This document shows, in pieces, positions 1 through 7,780 of a stretch of DNA of 64,000 bases. The notes under the pieces are model-generated. The model was not told the DNA's origin. It ran no database searches and saw only the letters and a program-made list of their open reading frames with translations. Positions within the stretch are counted from its first letter, which is position 1, and each line of letters begins with the position of its first letter. Source of the stretch: Terriglobia bacterium (GTDB taxonomy: Bacteria > Acidobacteriota > Terriglobia > Bryobacterales > Bryobacteraceae); NCBI GenBank assembly GCA_025363475.1, contig JANYDS010000061.1, positions 1 to 64,000 of the forward strand. The letters are read 5' to 3'. Made by a program: the position numbers and the translations under genes.

Positions 1-109
1 TCACCACCTGAATCAGGGGCAGGTTCAGTCCCAGCAACGCGGCCGCCCCGGTACAAAGCAGTGTAGTGGACCCGAGCACCGGAAACACCCCCAAAATCGC
101 ACCTGCCGG
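1..109 (-). pseudogene. DUF2062-like N-terminal fragment, inverted relative to its C-terminal half
   Basis: On the minus strand an open frame runs from a stop at 110-112 to the window edge. It reads as a strongly hydrophobic segment containing GAILGVFPVLGSTTLL and ending LNLPLIQVV. From memory of the family this matches the first conserved block of short DUF2062 membrane proteins (a 'G..LGVFPVLG' loop followed by 'LRLN.P..QLVNY'). No plausible ATG lies in frame; only TTG or GTG codons at about 86-94. Function unknown; the family is membrane-embedded. The matching C-terminal block lies on the other strand at 115-288, so this is probably one gene broken by an inversion or by a chimeric junction. 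The assignment rests on recalled family patterns. Confidence 0.4.
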
Positions 110-114
110 TTACG

Positions 115-288
115 ATGGCGAAGGTGGCACACATGATTGAGACAAGTATCTGGAATACGATCACTACTCTGGGGGCGGCGACGGCGCGCGCCATCGTGGT
201 GTGGCTGCTGGTCAGTTGGGCCGTCGCGCTGATGCTTTACTTCGGTTCGGTAATTCCTCTGCGGCGCATGATTAGGGTGAAAGCATGA
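115..288 (+). pseudogene. DUF2062-like C-terminal fragment
   Basis: A 57-codon frame starts at ATG 115 (second ATG at 133) and stops at 286-288, overlapping the DUF1295 start (ATGA, 285-288). It encodes one clear membrane helix (residues about 24-44, ARAIVVWLLVSWAVALMLYF) followed by a basic tail, LRRMIRVKA. This resembles the last helix and basic end of short DUF2062 proteins. The 4-nt overlap with the next gene indicates an operon in which this protein was the first member visible here. The frame is open back to a TAG at 64-66, but residues before 115 do not look like the family. It may be a genuine small membrane protein, but a truncated DUF2062 gene fits better. Confidence 0.4.
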
Positions 289-1064
289 GTGCGCTCGAAC
301 TGACAGGCTGGGGCGCGGCCGCAGTAGTCGGCCTGATGTTTGTTCTCTGGCTGATTCACTTCCCCATGAAGAATGCCGCGATTGTGGATGGCGGCTGGGC
401 GGGCGGTTTGGCTCTGCTGGCGATCCTCTATGCCGCGATGGGGACGGGATATGGTCCGCGCCGGTTGCTAATCGGGTCAATGGGGGCGGTCTGGGGCCTG
501 CGGCTGAGTTTGTATCTGGTCCTTACACGCGTCATCGGGAAGCCGGAAGAAGGCCGTTATGTGGAACTGCGGCGTAAGTGGAAGACCGGTATTCCACTGA
601 AGTTTCTGCTTTTTTTTGAATTTCAGGCTGTCTTGTGTGTCCTGCTTTCCGCGCCGTTCCTTTTTGCGGCTTTGAATGGGGAGGTGCCGCTCTCTTCACT
701 CGAATTCGCTGCAGCATTTCTGTGGGTCATCGCGATTGCGGGCGAAGTTACTGCCGATCAGCAGTTACACCGATTCAAGAGCGACCGCAGTAACAAAGGG
801 AAAACCTGTCAGGTGGGCTTATGGAACTATTCTCGGCATCCGAATTATTTTTTCGAGTGGCTGATCTGGGTTAGTTACGCGCTGTTTGCGCTGGCGTCGC
901 CCAACGGATGGCTCGCTGTATTCGCGCCCATGTTGATGTTGTACTTCCTGTTCAAAGTAACCGGAATCCCCGCCACCGAAGCGCAGGCATTGCGGACGAA
1001 GGGTGATGACTACCGGCGTTATCAGGAATCGACCAGCGTGTTTTTTCCCTGGGTTAAAAAATGA
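285..1064 (+). CDS. DUF1295 family membrane protein (steroid 5-alpha-reductase-like)
   Basis: 259 residues with about six membrane helices. Residues around 178-200 read [18 protein letters not shown], the signature of DUF1295 proteins, related to steroid 5-alpha-reductases and isoprenylcysteine methyltransferases. The conserved Arg-His-Pro-Asn in this loop is thought to bind the NADPH or SAM cofactor in the wider fold. DUF1295 genes commonly sit beside CFA-synthase-like methyltransferases and are assumed to act on lipids; the substrate is unknown. The stop overlaps the start of the next gene by 4 nt (ATGA), so the two are probably translationally coupled. Length is normal for the family. Confidence 0.85.
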   Translation: MSALELTGWGAAAVVGLMFVLWLIHFPMKNAAIVDGGWAGGLALLAILYAAMGTGYGPRRLLIGSMGAVWGLRLSLYLVLTRVIGKPEEGRYVELRRKWKTGIPLKFLLFFEFQAVLCVLLSAPFLFAALNGEVPLSSLEFAAAFLWVIAIAGEVTADQQLHRFKSDRSNKGKTCQVGLWNYSRHPNYFFEWLIWVSYALFALASPNGWLAVFAPMLMLYFLFKVTGIPATEAQALRTKGDDYRRYQESTSVFFPWVKK

Positions 1065-2095
1065 GCATTTGGTACGAAGACTGGCTGGAGCGGGACATTG
1101 TGCCCGACTGGCTGATTCGCTTCGCGATCCGCCGTCTGGTGGCGGGTCGTCTGCGCGATGAGACTGCGGGCGGCCCTGTGGGGATTGCGGAACGCAAGGC
1201 GCGGTTTATCGCGGAACTGAAGCAAAGCCCGATTGCGATTCAGACCGCTGCGGCCAATGAGCAGCATTACGAAGTGCCGGCAGAGTTCTACGCCCTGGCG
1301 CTGGGTCCGCACCGGAAGTATAGCTCCGCACTGTTTGAACCCGGCGACGATCTGCCAGCGGCGGAAGCTCGGATGCTCGCTTTGACCTGTGAACGCGCGG
1401 GCTTAAAAGATGGCGAGGATGTGCTGGAACTGGGCTGTGGCTGGGGTTCCCTCTCGCTGTTTATGGCGGCCCGGTATCCCAACAGCCGGATCGTCGCACT
1501 TTCCAATTCGCGTTCGCAGAAGGCTTATATCGATGGCGAAGCGTTATTGCGCGGACTGACTAACCTCGAAATTCGCACCGCAGATATCAATGACTTTGAT
1601 GCGACAGAACGTTTTGACCGGGTGGTTTCGGTGGAGATGTTTGAACACATGCGGAACTATCAGGAGTTACTGAGGCGGATTGCCGGCTGGCTGCGGCCGG
1701 GCGGGACTTTGTTCGTCCATGTCTTCGTTCATAAGGCGGCGACTTATCCGTTTGAATCGGTGGACTCTTCGGACTGGATGGCGCGGCATTTTTTTACCGG
1801 CGGTCTGATGCCGAGCGATGACTTACTCCCTTCATTTCAGGATGACTTTGCCCTCGAACAGCACTGGGTTGTGAATGGCGTCCACTACGAGAAGACTTCG
1901 AATGCGTGGCTTCAAAATATGGATCAGCACCGGGCTGAAGTGATGCAGATGTTCACGCGGGTTTACGGGGCAGGGGATGCGCTGAAGTGGGTAGTGCGAT
2001 GGAGAGTGTTCTTCATGGCGTGTGCGGAGTTGTTTGGTTATCGCGACGGGTCAGAGTGGATCGTGTCGCACTATTTGTTCCGCCGCAAAAACTAA
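1061..2095 (+). CDS. CFA-synthase/coclaurine N-methyltransferase-like SAM methyltransferase
   Basis: 344 residues, class I SAM-dependent methyltransferase. The SAM-binding motif I is [16 protein letters not shown] at about residues 125-140, and [10 protein letters not shown] is the motif IV region. The C-terminal half (LFVHVFVHK, DDWxxxxFFTGG-like [58 protein letters not shown]) follows the pattern of the plant coclaurine N-methyltransferase branch more closely than E. coli Cfa, from memory. Bacterial members are usually annotated as cyclopropane-fatty-acyl-phospholipid synthase family. The DUF1295 partner suggests a lipid or amine-lipid substrate, but this is not proven. It overlaps DUF1295 by 4 nt and is followed by a terminator. 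Confidence 0.85.
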   Translation: MSIWYEDWLERDIVPDWLIRFAIRRLVAGRLRDETAGGPVGIAERKARFIAELKQSPIAIQTAAANEQHYEVPAEFYALALGPHRKYSSALFEPGDDLPAAEARMLALTCERAGLKDGEDVLELGCGWGSLSLFMAARYPNSRIVALSNSRSQKAYIDGEALLRGLTNLEIRTADINDFDATERFDRVVSVEMFEHMRNYQELLRRIAGWLRPGGTLFVHVFVHKAATYPFESVDSSDWMARHFFTGGLMPSDDLLPSFQDDFALEQHWVVNGVHYEKTSNAWLQNMDQHRAEVMQMFTRVYGAGDALKWVVRWRVFFMACAELFGYRDGSEWIVSHYLFRRKN

Positions 2096-2132
2096 AAATG
2101 GCCGTCGGGAAGTAAATCCCGGCGGCCATTTT
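2095..2132. terminator. Bidirectional intrinsic terminator
   Basis: A long inverted repeat lies between convergent genes: the left arm AAAATGGCCGTCGGGA (2095-2110), a 6-nt loop, and the right arm TCCCGGCGGCCATTTT (2117-2132), with one non-Watson-Crick position. The arms end in an A tract on one side and a T tract on the other, so it can terminate transcription in both directions, for the methyltransferase (stop 2095) and for the receptor gene (stop 2152). Confidence 0.85.
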
Positions 2133-2151
2133 CAGTCGTGCTCGACGAAGT

Positions 2152-5100
2152 TTAGAAAATGAACTTCGCCTGGTACTTGATCACGCGTCCGCCGCCGTCC
2201 TGGAAGGTCGGGTTGAGGAAGCGTCCCTGCAGCCCGGTAGCCGCGTTGGATGAGAGAGTTCCTGATCCAGGCGAGAACGGGCTGACGCTGGGTGAACCCA
2301 GCTGCGGGTGGTTGAGGGCGTTGTACATTTCCGCATGCAACTGCATTCTGACTTTTTCAGTAATGCGGAAGCTTTTGGTAATCACGGCGTTGAAGTTATT
2401 CTGGCCGGGAGTGCGTTCGGTGTTGCGGCCGGCGTTGCCGGTGCGTCCGCTATTGGCCGCGATCACCACATACTGCGCGGTCTTCGGATCAATAGCAGGG
2501 CTGCCAGGCAGATCCGGGTTGACGTAACCGGTGGCGCTGTTGGCGTTCGGGACTGCACGGACGCCTCTCATGCCATTGGGGTTCACGTCAGGACGGTCGT
2601 TTGCGCCACCGATGCCATCGGCATCGAAGCCGTTGACAACGGTATAGGGTACGCCGGATTCAATCGTGTAAATACCAGACAGCTGCCAGCCGCCCAGAGC
2701 ATTGCCGAGGATGCCTTTCTGCTCGCGCATGAAAGGCAGTTCGTAAACACTGCTGACGACGAAGCGATGCGGCCGGTCAATCAGAGAAACAGACTTCTCG
2801 CGGGCCAGACCACCGAAGACGGTAGGCACGGCCGAGTTGGCGAGAACGTTGATTCCTGAAGTGGAGAACGGATCGCTCACGTAATCAATGGTCTTGGACC
2901 ACGTGTAAGAGGCGGTGCCGAGGAAATGATCCGCGAAGCGCCTGTTTGCCGAAGCCTGAAAGCCATGGTAGTAGGAAGAGCCGCCATTGGTGCGGATATT
3001 GCGGCTGCCCTGAAGCGGATCATAACGGCTGTTGTCATATCCGGCGTTGGCGATGACCTGTGCCAGGGTGAAGCCTGCGGGCAGGATCTGAAGCGGCCTT
3101 GTAACGATCGGGTTGGCATCTTCTGTCATGAAGAGCTTGGTGCCCTTTGTGCCAACGTAAGAAAGGTCAAGAACCGTCTTCCACGGAAGTTCCCGCTGGA
3201 TGCCGAACGACCATTTCTGGTAATAGGGGCTGACCAGGTTGCTGATCACCGTGTTCTCACTGATGTTCGGCGTGAGGGTGCCCGGAGGAGGTACAACTCC
3301 GGAGATACCGGGGAGTCCGCGCGGGTTGGCTGCGGTAACGAGCGACGCAGTAAGTGACGAATTCACGGCAGGCGATGCGGTTGCTGCGTTGGAAGCAATG
3401 TTGTTATAGAAAGTATCGTACCCGATGGAATAACCAGTGCGGATGACAAGTTTCTTGTTGCCGGCGAGTTTGCCGAGGATGCCATCGCTTGACGACGGTG
3501 CCCAGGCGAGCCCGAATGCTGGCGCGAAGTTATTGTTGTCGCTCTGGATCTTGTTGGGCTTGTTCCACGGGCCATCCAGCGTTACCGGGTTCACATTGAA
3601 GAGACCGGTATAGGCGGGGTAGGTCAGGGAGTTCAGAGCCGTACCTGGGTTCTCATAGCGAAGGCCAATCGAAAGTGTCAGGTCCTGATTAACACGCCAG
3701 CGGTCTGTTACGAAGTAGTTCTGGCGGGTTAGGGTCGGGTAGTAGCGGTTAGTGCCGTAAGTTTTCGCGGCGGAACCGTTGGAACCACCGAAATCATCCA
3801 GGAAGTTAGCAAAGCCCGTATAGCCCGCCGATACCTGATAGGTCAGGGAGCCGCGAATGTTGATCGGGGCGAACTGACGTGCGCGCTGGTCAAGAATGTC
3901 GAAGCCGGCGCGAACGGTGTGGCGCCCGCGAACCACCGAAACGGTGTCCTGCAGAACATAGTTGTTGGCGAGACGACCCTGAGGGAAGCTGCCTGAAACG
4001 CCGAGACTACTGATGTTGGCTGTGGGTAGCCCGGCAATCGAATAGGAAAGCAGGGTCTGGCCCAGCGGATTGGTGGAATCGTTCGGGAACGATACATCAA
4101 TCCGGTTGTAGCCTATGCGCAGTTCGTTGGTGAAACTGGGCGAGAAAATATGAGTCTCGCTGACGGTGGTGTTTTTTGTGCCGGACACGGCATTCGTGTT
4201 CATGCCAGGGTAGCTGACGCTGGCGGGTGACGACGGGCTCGTGTCATTTGAATAACGGCCCGAGAGAAGATCCTTGTCGCTGATCTTATGGTCAATCTTG
4301 ATGCTCCACTGTTTGTCATAGAACAGGTTGGCGTAGCCGATGGTGGCGGTACCGAACTCAACCGCTGGACGACCGTTGGCGAGCGCGATGTTGGTTAACT
4401 GTGCCGTTGCGGTGGTACCGGCCAATACCTGCTTATAGATGTCGTAGCGCGGATTTGTGCCCGTCGGGAACAGTGAGTTCAGGGTTGCGTAGCCAGCTGC
4501 GGAAGGTGCTGCCGCCGTTGCAGAACCGCTGGACCGCTGGACGTCCCATTGATAACCGCCGAAGAAGAACGTGCGGTTCTTCTTGATGGCGCCGCCCAAA
4601 GTGCCGGCCCAGATGTCTTCTGTGCCCGGGAGCGGTTTGCCGCGCAACTTTACGGCCGGGTCAAGACCTTGCGTGTTGGTGATGGCATCGTCATTCGTCA
4701 CATCAAGCAGCCATGAGGCAGTACCGTGCAGCGAGTTGGTGCCGGACTTGGTGATGACGTTGACGACTGCGCCACCGGCGCGACCGAATTCAGCGTCGAA
4801 GTTCGTCGTCTGAATGCTGGTTTCCTGAACCGTATCAGGATTGGTGATCTGGAAGGCTTGGCCAGCCACCGAAATGTCGTTGTTTTCCATGCCGTCAATC
4901 ATGAAATTGTTGGAGCGGTTACGAGCGCCGTTCGATGAGAACGAACCTTGGCCGCCAATGCCGAAGCGCGACGTAGCCACGCCGGGCAACGTGAGTGCCA
5001 GTGCCACGGAGTTGCGACCCGCGATCGGCAGTTCCGTACCTTGTATGGAACTAATCGTTCCGCCGCGAACCGGCGATTCCGTCTGAAGCTGAACAGTTTC

Positions 5101-5457
5101 CGCAGAAACTTCAACAATGCTCGACTGAGTGCCGACTTCCAGCTTCACGTCAAAAGACGCGATCTGGCCTCCGGCGACGGTAAAGGCTGCCGTTTGCACG
5201 CCTTTAAAACCGGCGGAGGAAACGGTGAGTGAATAGGTGCCCGGATCGACAGCGTCGAAACGGTAGATGCCGGATCCATTGCTCTCGGTTGAGCGGATGG
5301 CATCGGTTACGTTGCTTTTCAGTTCGACTTTCGCGTTGGCCACGGTGGCAGCGCTTGGGTCGGTAATCAGACCGCTTACAGTACCGCGGCTGGTTTGCGC
5401 GTTTAGGCCAGCGGCGAGCGCAAACAGCGCTGCCGTGGCTAGAAGATAACTTCGCAT
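2152..5457 (-). CDS. Oar-like TonB-dependent outer-membrane receptor
   Basis: 1,101 residues. A signal peptide (MRSYLLATAALFALAAGLNAQ) precedes a carboxypeptidase-regulatory-like beta domain at about residues 25-105 (GTVSGLITDPSAATVANAKV, YRFDAVDPGTYSLTV). A TonB plug (about 125-240; NNFMIDGMENND, TTNFDAEFGRAGGAVVNVIT) and a long beta-barrel follow, ending in phenylalanine (KYQAKFIF) as expected for outer-membrane insertion. This architecture is greatly expanded in Acidobacteria, where such receptors probably take up oligosaccharides or peptides; the ligand cannot be told. An AGAAGGGG Shine-Dalgarno-like run lies about 11 nt upstream of ATG 5457. The gene is monocistronic and ends at the shared terminator. 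Confidence 0.9.
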   Translation of the reverse strand: MRSYLLATAALFALAAGLNAQTSRGTVSGLITDPSAATVANAKVELKSNVTDAIRSTESNGSGIYRFDAVDPGTYSLTVSSAGFKGVQTAAFTVAGGQIASFDVKLEVGTQSSIVEVSAETVQLQTESPVRGGTISSIQGTELPIAGRNSVALALTLPGVATSRFGIGGQGSFSSNGARNRSNNFMIDGMENNDISVAGQAFQITNPDTVQETSIQTTNFDAEFGRAGGAVVNVITKSGTNSLHGTASWLLDVTNDDAITNTQGLDPAVKLRGKPLPGTEDIWAGTLGGAIKKNRTFFFGGYQWDVQRSSGSATAAAPSAAGYATLNSLFPTGTNPRYDIYKQVLAGTTATAQLTNIALANGRPAVEFGTATIGYANLFYDKQWSIKIDHKISDKDLLSGRYSNDTSPSSPASVSYPGMNTNAVSGTKNTTVSETHIFSPSFTNELRIGYNRIDVSFPNDSTNPLGQTLLSYSIAGLPTANISSLGVSGSFPQGRLANNYVLQDTVSVVRGRHTVRAGFDILDQRARQFAPINIRGSLTYQVSAGYTGFANFLDDFGGSNGSAAKTYGTNRYYPTLTRQNYFVTDRWRVNQDLTLSIGLRYENPGTALNSLTYPAYTGLFNVNPVTLDGPWNKPNKIQSDNNNFAPAFGLAWAPSSSDGILGKLAGNKKLVIRTGYSIGYDTFYNNIASNAATASPAVNSSLTASLVTAANPRGLPGISGVVPPPGTLTPNISENTVISNLVSPYYQKWSFGIQRELPWKTVLDLSYVGTKGTKLFMTEDANPIVTRPLQILPAGFTLAQVIANAGYDNSRYDPLQGSRNIRTNGGSSYYHGFQASANRRFADHFLGTASYTWSKTIDYVSDPFSTSGINVLANSAVPTVFGGLAREKSVSLIDRPHRFVVSSVYELPFMREQKGILGNALGGWQLSGIYTIESGVPYTVVNGFDADGIGGANDRPDVNPNGMRGVRAVPNANSATGYVNPDLPGSPAIDPKTAQYVVIAANSGRTGNAGRNTERTPGQNNFNAVITKSFRITEKVRMQLHAEMYNALNHPQLGSPSVSPFSPGSGTLSSNAATGLQGRFLNPTFQDGGGRVIKYQAKFIF

Positions 5458-5537
5458 ATAAGAAATACCCCTTCTGTGGTTACAGATCTAACTAATTGTT
5501 ACATTTTGATGCCCGCAGGGGAAAGCCCGATTCGACT

Positions 5538-5592
5538 TGTGGGCTGGAATTTGGCGGCCAGCCCTGTGGACGAGCTGTGGGTAAGGCTGTGG
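5538..5592. repeat. Iterated TGTGG motif upstream of mraZ
   Basis: Four copies of TGTGG start at 5538, 5565, 5576 and 5588; the last three are spaced 11 and 12 bp, close to one helical turn. Two continue as TGTGGG and one as TGTGGGTAA, one mismatch from the complement of a DnaA box. They lie between the divergent receptor gene and the mraZ promoter, about 130-180 bp upstream of the -35 element. They may be a protein-binding array, or chance in G/T-rich sequence. Confidence 0.3.
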
Positions 5593-5717
5593 GATTCCGG
5601 TGGATCTTCGCCTTTTTTTCGCCCATATTGCTACTAATGGTGGTGTCCGGCTCTGCCGCCGCAGTTTGTAGTGGACCGTAAGTTAAACAAACACCACAAT
5701 TTAACTCAAAAGATGTC

Positions 5718-5746
5718 TTGCGTAAGGGAACGAGGCACTATACAAT
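5718..5746 (+). promoter_or_regulatory. Sigma70-like promoter of the dcw cluster
   Basis: TTGCGT (5718-5723), a 17-bp spacer and TACAAT (5741-5746). Transcription would start near 5753, immediately upstream of the three MraZ-box repeats, so a repressor bound there would block initiation or promoter clearance. It is the only convincing promoter I see for the roughly 16-kb cluster. Confidence 0.6.
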
Positions 5747-5760
5747 CCCTAGTAGGCCTC

Positions 5761-5790
5761 AGTGGCCAAAAGTGGCGAAAAGTGGCAGAC
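5761..5790 (+). promoter_or_regulatory. MraZ-binding boxes (three 10-bp direct repeats)
   Basis: AGTGGCCAAA, AGTGGCGAAA and AGTGGCAGAC follow one another without a gap, giving three AGTGGC motifs in exact 10-bp phase; AGTAGGCCTC just before may be a degenerate fourth. MraZ is known to bind several short G-rich direct repeats at 10-bp spacing upstream of its own gene. These boxes start about 8 nt after the inferred transcription start and end 45 nt before the chosen mraZ ATG, as expected for autorepression of the cluster. Confidence 0.75.
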
Positions 5791-5835
5791 GAACTTCAAT
5801 CAGTGTGGCAAATACCGGTCGAACCGCCCAACGGG

Positions 5836-6276
5836 ATGTATCCCGGCAAGCTGGACGACAAGGGTCGGCTGAAAATTCCTGCCAGCTTCCTGAAGTACTT
5901 CGCGGAGCTGAAAGAAACGAAGTTGTTCGTCACGTCTTTGAATCGCACTACGGTCCAAATATACACGAATTCAGCCTGGCGCGCGAAGAAAGCGGCACTG
6001 ATGTCGGCCAAGGGCAAGGCCAAAGCCGCCGCAGATGGCATCATTCTAAGTGCTGCGTTTCTAGGCACCGATGTGGAAATCGATGTTTCGGGCCGGGTGA
6101 CGTTCAATTCAGTGTTACGGCAGGAGTTGAAACTGGACGGGCAGTCGCTGCAGGTGCTGGCGACACGGGACCGGCTGGAAGTGATGCCCGCTGCGCTCTT
6201 CGACGAACGGAATCGCAAGGCGGCGGCAACGGCGGAAGCCGATATGGCCGAGCTGGAAGCAGAGGGCTTGCTCTAA
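5836..6276 (+). CDS. mraZ: Transcriptional regulator MraZ
   Basis: 146 residues from ATG 5836. Two AbrB-like MraZ half-domains are visible: LDDKGRLKIPASF near the N-terminus and VEIDVSGRVTFNSVLRQEL near residue 80, both carrying the D-x-x-G-R core. MraZ is a ring-forming DNA-binding protein that represses the dcw operon in the bacteria studied. The start is uncertain. The frame is open far upstream; GTG 5803 would give 157 residues and a more complete first beta strand, whereas ATG 5713 would lie upstream of the inferred transcription start. No good Shine-Dalgarno precedes either candidate. Three AGTGG boxes lie just upstream, and rsmH starts 20 nt after the stop. Confidence 0.9.
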   Translation: MYPGKLDDKGRLKIPASFLKYFAELKETKLFVTSLNRTTVQIYTNSAWRAKKAALMSAKGKAKAAADGIILSAAFLGTDVEIDVSGRVTFNSVLRQELKLDGQSLQVLATRDRLEVMPAALFDERNRKAAATAEADMAELEAEGLL

Positions 6277-6296
6277 ATGAGGCCGGATTGTGATCG

Positions 6297-7235
6297 ATGA
6301 CGCCTCCACACATTCAGGCCCATCACCCCGCTCATTATCCGGTCATGCTGGCGGAAACGCTGGAGTATCTGGCGGTGAAGCCGGACGGACGCTATCTGGA
6401 CTGCACGGCGGGGTTGGGCGGACATACGTCTGCTATCGCAGCACTGTTGACCGCCGGCGGAAAACTCATCTCGAACGACCGGGATGTGGAATCACTCGAA
6501 ATGGCGCGGACGACCGCCGCGGAGTGGGCGGACCGGATCGAATTTCAGCACGGCAGCTTTTCGGAATTGAAGGCCACGAATCTGGACGGCATTGTTGCCG
6601 ATCTGGGAGTCAGCAAATTTCAGCTGACCACGGGGCCGAGGGGATTTTCATTTCAGGCGGACGGGCCGCTCGATATGCGCATGGATCAAACCCAGGGGCA
6701 TACCGCAGCCGATCTGCTGAACCACAGTGGCGAAAAAGCCATTGCCAACTGGCTTCACCAGTTCGGCGAAGAAAGGAGAGCGCGGAAGATAGCTGGAGCA
6801 ATCGTTCGGGCGAGGCCAATTCGGAGCACATTACACCTGGCGGGTGTCGTGGAACTGGCCTCACCCCGGACGGGACCTTTACATCCCGCGACTCGAACCT
6901 TCATGGCGCTGCGCATGGTCGTTAACAGGGAGCAGGAAGAGCTGGATGCGCTGCTGGTGCGCGCTCCGCAGATGGTGAAGCCGGGTGGCCGGATCGTCAT
7001 TATTTCTTTCATGTCGCTGGAAGACAGAAAAGTTAAGGAAAGTTTTCGTGAACTGGCACGGGACAAAAAGGCTTTGATTTTGACGAAAAAGCCTCTGGTG
7101 CCGAGTGAGCGGGAAGTGCGGGACAATCCTCCCTCGCGCAGTGCGAAATTGCGGGCGGTGGAGATTGTGGATCAGGCGGACGAACGGCTCATCAAGGGGA
7201 TGAAACCGAACAAGTGGCAGCGCGGGGGGATTTAA
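6297..7235 (+). CDS. rsmH: 16S rRNA (cytosine-1402 N4) methyltransferase RsmH
   Basis: 312 residues. RsmH uses SAM to methylate N4 of C1402 in 16S rRNA, near the P site. Family marks are HYPVMLAETLEYL at the N-terminus, the SAM-binding YLDCTAGLGGHTSAI, DGIVADLGVSKFQL, GFSFQADGPLDMRMD, and the C-terminal RIVIISFMSLEDRKVK (usually SFHSLEDR; here Met replaces the common His). NPPSRSAKLRAVE closes the protein. This is the usual second gene of the dcw cluster, 20 nt after mraZ and 3 nt before ftsL. Confidence 0.95.
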   Translation: MTPPHIQAHHPAHYPVMLAETLEYLAVKPDGRYLDCTAGLGGHTSAIAALLTAGGKLISNDRDVESLEMARTTAAEWADRIEFQHGSFSELKATNLDGIVADLGVSKFQLTTGPRGFSFQADGPLDMRMDQTQGHTAADLLNHSGEKAIANWLHQFGEERRARKIAGAIVRARPIRSTLHLAGVVELASPRTGPLHPATRTFMALRMVVNREQEELDALLVRAPQMVKPGGRIVIISFMSLEDRKVKESFRELARDKKALILTKKPLVPSEREVRDNPPSRSAKLRAVEIVDQADERLIKGMKPNKWQRGGI

Positions 7236-7238
7236 AAA

Positions 7239-7751
7239 ATGGCTACTTTGGCGACGATGTTTCAGTTTAAGAAAGCCGGCTCGATTGCGATGACCGCCGG
7301 GAGACGCGACGTGATTCGTGCGCAGGATAATCCGTTCCTGTTGCGCGCACTTCCGAATGACGACATCTATTTCCACGCGAAGAAGATCGATAACTCGCGC
7401 GTGATGAGGCAGGCTGATCCGGGTGCTCGCGGCGAGTGCTGGTCGGCTGTAGGCGCGGCCGCTGTGCTGCTGATTTTGGGCGCGAGCATTATTGCGCCAA
7501 ATGCAGGGTCTGTGTTGGCAGGCTATCGTCTGGAAGCGCTGAAGCAGGAGCGCCAGACGCTCATCAATGAAAAACGCGATCTGGAAGTGCGGGAAGCGCG
7601 GCTGCTGAGTCCCGGTCGTTTAAATGAACTGGCGCAGGCGCGGAGTTTGTCGAGCCCTGGGTCAGATCAGGTCATTCATCTGGATGCGCAGACCAGCGTG
7701 GCATCATTTGCGCGGAATCATGTTCCTGCGGTTACGCAGGGTTCACGTTAG
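7239..7751 (+). CDS. ftsL: FtsL-like cell-division protein
   Basis: 170 residues with about 70 cytoplasmic residues, one membrane helix (AVGAAAVLLILGASIIA, about residues 72-88) and a short periplasmic coiled coil (YRLEALKQERQTLINEKRDL). Sequence alone would not identify it, but topology and position between rsmH and ftsI are those of FtsL, which with FtsB and FtsQ activates the septal FtsW-FtsI synthase. The cytoplasmic N-terminus is longer than in E. coli FtsL. GGGGGG at the end of rsmH serves as a likely ribosome-binding site. Confidence 0.7.
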   Translation: MATLATMFQFKKAGSIAMTAGRRDVIRAQDNPFLLRALPNDDIYFHAKKIDNSRVMRQADPGARGECWSAVGAAAVLLILGASIIAPNAGSVLAGYRLEALKQERQTLINEKRDLEVREARLLSPGRLNELAQARSLSSPGSDQVIHLDAQTSVASFARNHVPAVTQGSR

Positions 7752-7780
7752 CTTTCGTTTAGCGTTAGAAGGAGTTTGCA

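Noticed and set aside
5713-5835. Upstream starts for mraZ (ATG 5713 or the start of the open frame at 5671)
   Set aside because: These lie upstream of the predicted transcription start and include the MraZ boxes within the coding region; residues before 5803 do not resemble MraZ.
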